Below, piece after piece: positions 6,573 to 12,681 of a stretch of 15,472 bases of DNA. Positions within the stretch are counted from its first letter, which is position 1; every line of letters begins with the position of its first letter. The position numbers and the translations under genes were made by a program. Source of the stretch: Leptofilum sp050292445 (GTDB taxonomy: Bacteria > Chloroflexota > Anaerolineae > Promineifilales > Promineifilaceae). A model generated the notes under the pieces. The model was not told where the DNA came from. It ran no database searches and was given only the letters and a program-made list of their open reading frames with translations. Location: positions 1-15,472 of the forward strand of contig JBNKLQ010000142.1 of NCBI GenBank assembly GCA_050292445.1, given 5' to 3'.

Positions 6573-9422
6573 TTATTTGATGATGAGGGGGAGGGACGTT
6601 TTGTAAGGCAGGGTGTCAAACGTGACGATCCACAACTCCTCGCCGGAGGTAGGTTCTTCCCCGGTAAAGAAGAGACGATCGTTGACAACAGTCATTTTCT
6701 CCGGGTAAAAACTGTTGTATGGTGCTGGCGACAGGTCGGCAAACAACATCGTACCCGCTTCCGTGCCGTCTGAGACCCACAATTCCTCGCCAACGCTATC
6801 ATCGTTCGAGGCTCTAAAGACAAAAGTGGCACCAGCCAGGTGGGTAATTCCGAAAACATAGGAAGAATCATATCCAGGGAAGATGTCTTTGACCATGTGT
6901 GTGCCTACTTCCGTGCCATCCGTCACCCATAACTCGCTGCCATTGGTGCCATCAGAGGCATCAAAGTAGAGCAGATCGTTAACGGCCGTTAAATCTTCCG
7001 GTGAAGCGTAGCCGCTGCCTGGAGAGATGTCTTTGACGAGATGGGTGCCCGCTGCGGTGCCATCTGTCAGCCATAACTCATTGCCCACACCATCTCCGGT
7101 AGCGGAAAAGTAAATCAAGTCGCCAATGGGGGTCATGTGGTTGGGTGTGGCGTTACCGCTAGTGTTCAAGTCTATGATCATGTGTGTACCCGCCGCCGTA
7201 CCGTCGCTAACCCACAGTTCAAGGCCGTTTACGCCATCATCGCCTGCAAAGTAGAGTTTATCGCCAACGGCCGTTAAGTAACGAATGTCAGAATCGGCGG
7301 CGCTGTTGTCCAAATCAATCATCATATTGGTCAAAACGCCATCGGTGGCCCAAAGCTCTTCACCGTGAACGCCATCGTTGGCGAGGAAGAAGAGGTGGCT
7401 GCTGGTGGCGGTCAGGTCAGAGGGAGCGCTTTCCGGCAGGCCGCTTTGGATGTCGGCGAAGAGGGTTGTGCCTGCTTCGGTGCCATCGCTGCGCCATAGT
7501 TCGCTGCCGTTATTGCCATCGTTGGCCGCAAAATAGGCATAATTGCCAAACGTGGCCAAATCTGTTACCTGCGATGAGGCGGTACCGGGGTTGATGTCTT
7601 TGATCATAGCCGTTCCGGCAGGGGTGCCATCGGTACGCCACAGTTCTGTACCGACTGTTTCATTATCACCGGCAAAGAGCAAAATATCGCCAAGCTGGGC
7701 GCTGCTGGTGCTGCCGCCATCGCCGTCGAGGTAGCCAGGATTGATGTCGGCGAGCATGGTGGTACCGGCCAGGGTGCCATCGCTAAACCAGAATTCATAG
7801 CCGTGAACGCTATCATCGGCCCAGAAAACGACGCCATTGTTAAAGGGGACAAACTCATAGGGCGAGGAACCAATTGTGTAATTATCGGGGATGTTGAGGA
7901 AAAGATCGGTTCCGCTTTCGCTGCCGTTGCTGCGCCATATTTCCTCGCCGCTTGTGCGTTCAAAGGCAGAAAACAGGAGGGTGTTGGCCAGGCTGGTCAG
8001 GTCAGAAGGGGCGGATCCCTCTGGCCCGGGGAAGATGTCTTGCACCAGGATTGTGCCTGACTCTGTACCGTCACTGAACCACAGCTCACGGCCGTTTACG
8101 CCATCATCGGCGGAAAAGAAGACATTGCCGGAAACGGCCGTTATATATTGTGGCATCCCAGATAAGCTGCCCGCCTGGATGTCTTTCACCATCATCGTGC
8201 CAACGTCAGTGCCATCTGTTACCCATAGTTCTGCGCCATCACTGTCTGTGTTGGCGCGAAAAAAGACACGTGCCCCAGCTGCTACCGGGTAGAGGATGGA
8301 AGAACCGGATGTGCCGGGATTGATGTCTTTGATCAGGGTGGTACCCCCAACGGTGCCATCGCTGCGCCACAATTCGCTGCCGTTGGTGGCATCATTGGCA
8401 TAAAAGACGATGTTGTTGCCAATAACGGTTTTGTATTGTGGCCGTGAGCCAGGGATGCCTGGATAAATGTCTATCATGGTGGTGCCGGGGCCAGTGCCGT
8501 CAGACACCCACAGTTCATAATTGTAAGAGCTATCCCTGGCCGTTAGGAACAGGAGGGAGCCATTGGTAACGATCTCATAGCCCCCCAGGCTGTAATTGGC
8601 TCCTGGGTAGATGTCGGCCACAAGGGCGGTGCCCGCTTCAGTGCCATCGGTTTTCCATAGTTCTGCGCCGTTTACGCCGTCGTCGGCGCTAAAATAAATG
8701 GTGCCGCCCATGGAGACAAAGAAGGCCGGGAGCGAATCATCGGCCCCGGGGTTGATGTCTTTGACCATGACGGTACCTGCTGCGGTGCCGTCGGTTTTCC
8801 ATAGTTCACGGCCGTTTATGTTGTCGTCAGCCTGGAAATAGGCGGTGGTGCCAATCACGGTAACCTCGCTAATGCGGGAGGAGCCAATGTAGCCAACGGA
8901 GATTTCTTTGAGAAGGTATGTACCTCCTTCTGTGCCGTCGCTAATCCACAACTCATCGCCATGTATGGCGTCGTTGGCTTCAAAGATGAGTTTGCCATCC
9001 AGGTTTGCCATGTCTTCAATGCTGCTGCCGTACCAGCCAGGGTTAATGTCTTTGACCAGGTGCGTGCCGGTAATGGTACCGTCTGACACCCATAGTTCAC
9101 GGCCGTAACCGTCGGTATCGGCCGTGAAGAAGATTTGCGATCCGACAAGGGTGTAGTCGCTGGGGCCTGCGCCAGATGGAACAGTGTTCAGATCGATCAT
9201 CACAGGTTGGGTGAGGGTCGTGGGGGCAGGCGAGGATGTTGTGGTTGTGGGGGAAACGGCCGTTGCCTTATTGATTTGCGTGTTTCCGCTATTTGCCGAA
9301 ACGTTCATGAGCGGCAGTAAAATAACAGCAACTGCAATGGTTAAGGCGAGCAAGATAAACCAGCGCCGCCACTTTGGCGCAAATGATGCCTTGTTTTCTG
9401 ATAAATAAGAGGATGTTTGCAT
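6573..9422 (-). CDS. Secreted ELWxxDGT-repeat protein, probable beta-propeller
   Basis: A 949-residue exported protein. ATG 9422 is chosen because AAGGAG lies nine bases upstream on the minus strand; the frame runs open to 9500 but without a ribosome site. A basic patch (KWRRW) and a hydrophobic segment at about 21-42 form a signal peptide or anchor. A Ser/Thr/Pro-rich linker follows, then 18 E(L/I/F)W motifs about 47-50 residues apart, mostly of the form GxELWxSDGTxxGTxMVKDINPG with a YFxADD strand. The N-terminus begins with the second half of a unit and the C-terminus ends with the first half (GEELWIV), as in circularly closed propellers. Unit 13 lacks the usual GT (TDGVLTN) and unit 9 is degenerate (EIWRSNGS). 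The protein ends in YKTSLPLIIK. ELWxxDGT is a recognised repeat family, but ligand and function are unknown; a surface binding or adhesion role is an inference. Confidence 0.9.
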   Translation of the reverse strand: MQTSSYLSENKASFAPKWRRWFILLALTIAVAVILLPLMNVSANSGNTQINKATAVSPTTTTSSPAPTTLTQPVMIDLNTVPSGAGPSDYTLVGSQIFFTADTDGYGRELWVSDGTITGTHLVKDINPGWYGSSIEDMANLDGKLIFEANDAIHGDELWISDGTEGGTYLLKEISVGYIGSSRISEVTVIGTTAYFQADDNINGRELWKTDGTAAGTVMVKDINPGADDSLPAFFVSMGGTIYFSADDGVNGAELWKTDGTEAGTALVADIYPGANYSLGGYEIVTNGSLLFLTARDSSYNYELWVSDGTGPGTTMIDIYPGIPGSRPQYKTVIGNNIVFYANDATNGSELWRSDGTVGGTTLIKDINPGTSGSSILYPVAAGARVFFRANTDSDGAELWVTDGTDVGTMMVKDIQAGSLSGMPQYITAVSGNVFFSADDGVNGRELWFSDGTESGTILVQDIFPGPEGSAPSDLTSLANTLLFSAFERTSGEEIWRSNGSESGTDLFLNIPDNYTIGSSPYEFVPFNNGVVFWADDSVHGYEFWFSDGTLAGTTMLADINPGYLDGDGGSTSSAQLGDILLFAGDNETVGTELWRTDGTPAGTAMIKDINPGTASSQVTDLATFGNYAYFAANDGNNGSELWRSDGTEAGTTLFADIQSGLPESAPSDLTATSSHLFFLANDGVHGEELWATDGVLTNMMIDLDNSAADSDIRYLTAVGDKLYFAGDDGVNGLELWVSDGTAAGTHMIIDLNTSGNATPNHMTPIGDLIYFSATGDGVGNELWLTDGTAAGTHLVKDISPGSGYASPEDLTAVNDLLYFDASDGTNGSELWVTDGTEVGTHMVKDIFPGYDSSYVFGITHLAGATFVFRASNDDSVGEELWVSDGTEAGTMLFADLSPAPYNSFYPEKMTVVNDRLFFTGEEPTSGEELWIVTFDTLPYKTSLPLIIK
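6620..9180 (-). repeat. Tandem ~145-base coding repeat (ELWxxDGT units)
   Basis: Seventeen complete units plus a split unit. Some nearby segments keep high nucleotide identity, for example a shared GGCCGTTTACGCCATCATCG block near 7224 and 8091, which suggests amplification or gene conversion within the array. Seven ACGGCCGT sites lie in or beside the array. Confidence 0.85.
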
Positions 9423-9509
9423 TAAATTGTTCTCCTTACATTGAATTGACGAATGCAAGAAACCAGGAATTGTCATCCTGTAAATCTGCATTCTTGCCAT
9501 GGTGACTGG

Positions 9510-9545
9510 GGTATAGTAAGGAGAAAACGATCAGGAAACGATCAG
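9510..9545 (-). promoter_or_regulatory. 11-base-period direct repeats next to a candidate -10, upstream of the ELW gene
   Basis: On the minus strand CTGATCGTTT occurs twice (9545-9536 and 9534-9525) with an 11-base period. After nine bases comes TATACC (9515-9510) as a possible -10. Tandem 11-base sites over the -35 region are the arrangement used by OmpR/PhoB-family activators. Transcription would start near 9503, about 80 bases before the ATG. The promoter call is tentative; the repeat itself is exact. Confidence 0.35.
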
Positions 9546-9611
9546 AGATTGGGTTGATGGAGGATTAAGGCAGTAGCTGTTTTATGCTGTAGCTGTATGG
9601 GTGTGTGACAA

Positions 9612-9668
9612 AGATTGGACCAATTTGCTCTGGTAAAGAAGCGTATGAGTAGCAAATTGGTCCAATCT
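9612..9668. repeat. 18-bp perfect inverted repeat downstream of terC-like gene
   Basis: AGATTGGACCAATTTGCT (9612-9629) and AGCAAATTGGTCCAATCT (9651-9668) are exact reverse complements around a 21-base loop. Each arm holds a near-palindrome ATTGGACCAAT. A partial third copy, AAATTGGTC, lies at 9691-9699 against the TerC stop. On the minus strand only TTTG follows the stem, so it could be a weak TerC terminator or a small mobile/REP-like repeat. Confidence 0.7.
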
Positions 9669-9702
9669 CCTGAGAACGTGAATAGCCACAAAATTGGTCT
9701 GG

Positions 9703-10482
9703 CTAGTCGCCGCTTTCTGTGAAGGTAGGTTGGTTGTGCAGTTTGACCGGCTTGTTTTCTTTGCCCTTTAAGCGCAGCTGCAAAAAGTCCACAATGACGG
9801 AGAAAGCCATAGCAAAATAGACGTAATTCTTCAAATGTAAATCTGCGGCTGCTTCATGCGCCCAACCCTCTACCACCAGCATTGCACCAATCAGGATGAG
9901 GAAAGAGAGCGCTAAAATCTTCATAGACGGATGCTTTTCGATGAAAGTACTGACCTGACCCGAGAAGACAACCATAATACCAGCGGCCAAAACAATGGCA
10001 GCAATCATTACTGGGAGAGAATTGGAAATGCCAACGGCCGTAATCACCGAATCCAACGAGAACACCACATCAATGAGTACAACTTGGGCAATCATGTTGG
10101 TTAGCGTCATGGCACCCTCTTTCACTGCATGTTCTGAATGATCTTCAGAATCCAGCTTTTCGTGGATTTCATAGGTGCTTTTGCCAATAAGGAACATACC
10201 GCCCAGCAGCAAAACCAAATCCTTACCAGAGATGGCATTGCCGAAGATAACAAATAAATGAGTGCCCTCCAGACGTTGCACCCAGGTGATGGCCAGTAGG
10301 AGCAAAACCCGACTAATGACGGCAAAGCCAATGCCCAACTGACGCCCTTGTGCCTGCTGGTTTTCTGGCAGTTTGCCAGACAAAATCGAGATGAAAATAA
10401 CGTTGTCGATACCGAGCACTGTTTCCAACGCCAATAATGTTAGAAACGCTACCAGGTTTTGTGCGGTAAATAAATCAGCCAT
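9703..10482 (-). CDS. TerC family integral membrane protein
   Basis: A 259-residue protein of about seven hydrophobic segments. It contains the two acidic intramembrane motifs of the TerC/Alx family, ALETVLGIDN (18-27, with E20 and D26) and LIDVVFSLDS (136-145, with D138 and D144), and a charged His/Glu/Asp loop at about 105-122. TerC proteins are linked to metal (manganese, calcium) handling, tellurite resistance or support of exported metalloproteins. Neighbouring tellurite genes are absent, so a metal-export or homeostasis role is more likely. The start is ATG 10482, where GAGGAG lies four bases upstream; a TTG four codons earlier overlaps that ribosome site. A candidate TTGACA promoter lies upstream. 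The gene symbol is withheld because paralogous TerC subfamilies cannot be told apart here. Confidence 0.9.
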   Translation of the reverse strand: MADLFTAQNLVAFLTLLALETVLGIDNVIFISILSGKLPENQQAQGRQLGIGFAVISRVLLLLAITWVQRLEGTHLFVIFGNAISGKDLVLLLGGMFLIGKSTYEIHEKLDSEDHSEHAVKEGAMTLTNMIAQVVLIDVVFSLDSVITAVGISNSLPVMIAAIVLAAGIMVVFSGQVSTFIEKHPSMKILALSFLILIGAMLVVEGWAHEAAADLHLKNYVYFAMAFSVIVDFLQLRLKGKENKPVKLHNQPTFTESGD

Positions 10483-10518
10483 TGCTCTCCTCAAAAATCA
10501 ATGATTAAAAGATGAATA

Positions 10519-10547
10519 ATGATGCCACTGAGACGGCCGTCTGTCAA
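10519..10547 (-). promoter_or_regulatory. Candidate sigma70-type promoter of the TerC gene with a palindrome in its spacer
   Basis: On the minus strand a perfect TTGACA (10547-10542) is followed after 17 bases by CATCAT (10524-10519). The spacer contains ACGGCCGT (10533-10540), part of the 12-base palindrome AGACGGCCGTCT (10531-10542). Initiation would lie near 10512, about 30 bases before the ATG. The -10 is a poor match, so confidence is moderate. Confidence 0.45.
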
Positions 10548-10580
10548 CGTGACAAGTCTCCGGAAATCTCATTTTTTACG

Positions 10581-10649
10581 ACGAAGGCACAAAGAAACGA
10601 AGAGACCAAGAAAAAAAACCTTTGTTCCTTCCTCTCTTTGTTTCTTCGT
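10581..10649 (-). repeat. Imperfect inverted repeat after ppk2, possible terminator
   Basis: ACGAAGGCACAAAGA (10581-10595) and TCTTTGTTTCTTCGT (10635-10649) pair over 13 of 15 positions with a two-base internal mismatch. The intervening 39 bases include a run of eight A (TTTTTTTT on the minus strand) inside the loop rather than after the stem. It follows the PPK2 stop at 10659 and is the only candidate terminator there. Confidence 0.45.
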
Positions 10650-10658
10650 ATTAAATTC

Positions 10659-11462
10659 CTACTCAATGACAATCTGATCCAAATCGCCTTCTGCCTCAGG
10701 AAACTGCGGATTCATTTTCCGCAGCGTATGCACAATCGTGCGTAGGATGGTCAGGTTGCGGTACCATTTCTGGTTGGCCGGAATCACATGCCAGGGTGCC
10801 CATTCTGTAGTGCATTCGTACAGCATCTCTTCGTACGCGGCCATGTAGTTGGGCCAAAACTTGCGCTTTTCCAAATCTTCCCGCGAAAATTTCCAATTCT
10901 TATCTGGTTCATCCAGCCTTGCCTGAAACCGCTCTTTTTGCTCGTCCTTGGAAATGTGCAAATAAAACTTGAGGATGCGCGTTCCGGTGTCGTGCAGCAG
11001 CTTTTCAAACTGATTGATTTGTTCATAGCGAGGCCGCCAGACGGATTCTGGGACAATATTGTGCACTCGTACCACCAGCACATCTTCATAATGGGAGCGG
11101 TTAAATACGCCAATCATCCCTCTCGCTGGAACCACCTTGTGAATTCGCCACAAAAAATCATGGGCCAGCTCTTTTTTGGAAGGCACCTTGAATGAATGAA
11201 CCCGTACGCCCTGGGGATTCACACCTTTCAATATGTTACGAATCGTGCCGTCCTTGCCACCGGCATCCATTGCTTGCAGCACAATGAGCAGCTTCTGTTT
11301 ATCTTCAGCATAGAGCTGCCGCTGTAGCTGGACGAATTCTTTACGCAAACCCTTGAATTCGGTTTCAGCCGCGTCTCGGTCCGGGTGAAATTGTTTGCCG
11401 TCAGTGGGGATGGCCTGGAGTTGAAACGGCCGTTCCAAGGCTAATTGATGGGTGTTTGGCAT
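10659..11462 (-). CDS. Polyphosphate kinase 2 family protein (polyphosphate:nucleotide phosphotransferase)
   Basis: A 267-residue soluble P-loop kinase of PPK2 type, which uses inorganic polyphosphate to phosphorylate AMP or ADP (or the reverse). It shows the Walker A segment MDAGGKDGT (65-73, Lys70) followed by GVNPQGV (80-86), HDFLWRIHKVVP (101-112), the Walker B/lid region FNRSHYEDVLV (120-130), then KFYLHISKDEQKERF and a terminal APWHVIPANQKWYRN segment. The single-domain length and these motifs fit class I or III enzymes that regenerate ADP/ATP; class cannot be fixed from sequence alone. The ATG at 11462 has AAGGAG five bases upstream on the minus strand. It lies behind the TerC gene's upstream region in the same direction but with a gap of 176 bases and a separate candidate promoter for terC, so not an operon. 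Confidence 0.93.
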   Translation of the reverse strand: MPNTHQLALERPFQLQAIPTDGKQFHPDRDAAETEFKGLRKEFVQLQRQLYAEDKQKLLIVLQAMDAGGKDGTIRNILKGVNPQGVRVHSFKVPSKKELAHDFLWRIHKVVPARGMIGVFNRSHYEDVLVVRVHNIVPESVWRPRYEQINQFEKLLHDTGTRILKFYLHISKDEQKERFQARLDEPDKNWKFSREDLEKRKFWPNYMAAYEEMLYECTTEWAPWHVIPANQKWYRNLTILRTIVHTLRKMNPQFPEAEGDLDQIVIE

Positions 11463-11810
11463 AAATGCTCCTTTTCAGCGTTATGGATACGCAAGTTGCA
11501 AAATACTGTAACCAAAAATAGTTCAATTGAAAAGAGCATTCTCATTTGTAACAGTTATAGAAAGTTTTAACCTCTATCATAAAAAAGTCATAAAATAAAT
11601 TTGTCATTCATTATTGTGCCAGTTGACAAAATCAGCAAATGTAAAAACATCAATTTTTATTCGCCCCTTTTCTAAACATTCTCACGTTTGCTGATTTTGT
11701 CTTTCCATTTTTGCCTGGGAGGTGATATTTAGCGAATTTCTGTTTATGTTCCCACTTTGTTCGAACCTTTATAACGTATTTCTATAGAAAGTAAGATTTG
11801 GAGGAAAATA
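11463..11810. other. AT-rich divergent intergenic region between ppk2 and the small secreted protein gene
   Basis: About 350 bases, clearly richer in A and T than the flanking genes, holding the divergent upstream regions of both genes. It includes a perfect TTGACA at 11623-11628 without a matching -10 and an 18-bp inverted repeat (listed separately). TATAAC (11770-11775) and TATAGA (11783-11788) lie shortly before the ribosome site of the 11811 gene. No reading frame or RNA gene is convincing. Confidence 0.6.
11625..11701. repeat. 18-bp inverted repeat in the divergent intergenic region
   Basis: GACAAAATCAGCAAATGT (11625-11642) pairs with ACGTTTGCTGATTTTGTC (11684-11701) with one G:U position and a 41-base loop. 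The left arm overlaps TTGACA. It lies 109 bases before the ATG at 11811. It could be a pair of operator half-sites or a leader hairpin. Confidence 0.7.
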
Positions 11811-12338
11811 ATGAAAAAATATCGTTTGATGATTTTGATGGCTGTTTTGTTAGGCGTATTGATGATTGTGCCAGCCGTGTTAGCCGGTACGGCCGTACCA
11901 GGGCACGCAGGCAAGTGGGATGCCGATGATAATGGCTATCCTGATGCCGGCGTTGAAGTTAATGGCCATTACACCGCACTGTATGCCTATGATGCCAGTG
12001 GTGATTGGTATTGGGATTTGGGTGACGGCCGTATTCTGGGCACTGTTGGTTCGGTTGCGGATTTGGATCAAGAAACGTTGACCAGTTGCGATTACGTCAA
12101 TAATTATCGTGCTGACTTTGGCAACGATCCCTATATGAATAGCGGCTGGATTCAAAATCACATTAACTGTTCTGGCTATGATGATAATGGTCATTACAAC
12201 TACTTGATCGTGCATGAGACAGATCCGCGCTACACAGGCAATCCAGACTGGGCTATTTGGGGTACCTGGGAATACCATGTGTTAACTGAGAGCGGCCAGG
12301 GAAATCTGGTCCGTCCTGAAAATCATGTAGGCAACTGA
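11811..12338 (+). CDS. Small secreted protein of unknown family
   Basis: A 175-residue protein that I do not recognise. A signal peptide is clear: MKKYR, a hydrophobic core at 6-24 and a probable cut after VLA (A25). The mature part is acidic and rich in Asn, Gly, Asp, Tyr and Trp. It contains an EF-loop-like DADDNGYPD (37-45, ligands D37, D39, N41, D45) and a related DDNGH segment near 124-128, hinting at calcium binding. Two cysteines (C93, C120) could form a disulfide. Conserved-looking WYWDLGDG and WAIWGTWEYHV segments suggest a beta-sandwich. The ribosome site GGAGG (11800-11804) is strong and a very strong terminator follows, so the gene is likely a single well-expressed unit. Two ACGGCCGT copies lie inside, one in the 12-base palindrome GTACGGCCGTAC (11887-11898). 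Function unknown. Confidence 0.85.
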   Translation: MKKYRLMILMAVLLGVLMIVPAVLAGTAVPGHAGKWDADDNGYPDAGVEVNGHYTALYAYDASGDWYWDLGDGRILGTVGSVADLDQETLTSCDYVNNYRADFGNDPYMNSGWIQNHINCSGYDDNGHYNYLIVHETDPRYTGNPDWAIWGTWEYHVLTESGQGNLVRPENHVGN

Positions 12339-12358
12339 TTTTTTAGCCCTCCTTGCGT

Positions 12359-12399
12359 AAGGCCCGGTTCAACAGTTCTGTTAAACCGGGCCTTTTTTT
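12359..12399 (+). terminator. Intrinsic terminator of the secreted protein gene
   Basis: AAGGCCCGGTT and AACCGGGCCTT form an 11-bp stem, continued after a one-pair mismatch by AACAG/CTGTT around a two-base loop, and followed by seven T (12393-12399). It begins 21 bases after the stop at 12338. Confidence 0.93.
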
Positions 12400-12436
12400 G
12401 TGCCTATTTACTGTTTGGCATGGTGGAAACGGCCGT

Positions 12437-12465
12437 TTTACGATATGCCATTTTGCCTCTATAAT
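12437..12465 (+). promoter_or_regulatory. Candidate acs promoter
   Basis: TTTACG (12437-12442) and a perfect TATAAT (12460-12465) are separated by 17 bases. The -35 matches four of six consensus positions and abuts the AACGGCCGTT palindrome. Initiation near 12472 gives a 210-base leader. Confidence 0.45.
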
Positions 12466-12526
12466 TAGTTTTGGAAGTGTCCACAGTGAGAGTATCTTAT
12501 TCTCAACAGAACGACTGACCAGAACT

Positions 12527-12575
12527 AAGTAGCCGTTCGTAATTCACTTACCGATTTGGTACCGAACGGCTACTT
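12527..12575 (+). repeat. 13-bp perfect hairpin in the acs leader
   Basis: AAGTAGCCGTTCG (12527-12539) and CGAACGGCTACTT (12563-12575) are exact complements with a 23-base loop. Only TTTAAG follows, so it is not a standard terminator. Its place between the candidate promoter and the ribosome site suggests a leader element or an operator. Confidence 0.65.
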
Positions 12576-12681
12576 TAAGCCCATTCACCAATGCCATATT
12601 TTATTTGCGAATGGGCACGAATCTTCTCAGTCACTCATTTTCACACAAACTCAATTCTATAACCCAGATAGGAGGCTCTAC

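Larger units (their letters stand above)
12400..12681. other. acs upstream and leader region
   Basis: About 280 bases between the terminator and the acs ATG (343 from the previous stop). It holds AACGGCCGTT (12428-12437), a candidate promoter (12437-12465) and a long hairpin (12527-12575). A strong AGGAGG (12670-12675) precedes the start. If the promoter is right, the message has a leader of about 210 bases. The acs frame is open upstream to 12556, but that part is non-coding by this reading. Confidence 0.55.

Noticed and set aside
6620..9180. Regularly spaced repeats as a CRISPR array
   Set aside because: The ~145-base period is coding, with divergent units in one long frame; there are no short identical repeats with unique spacers.
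9423..9500. 26-residue extension of the ELW protein
   Set aside because: It would place a polar stretch before the signal peptide and has no ribosome site; ATG 9422 does.
12359..12399. Hairpin as a riboswitch of acs
   Set aside because: The GC-rich stem directly followed by seven T is a standard terminator of the upstream gene.
12556..12681. 42-residue extension of Acs
   Set aside because: AGGAGG six bases before ATG 12682 and alignment with the usual Acs N-terminus fix the start.
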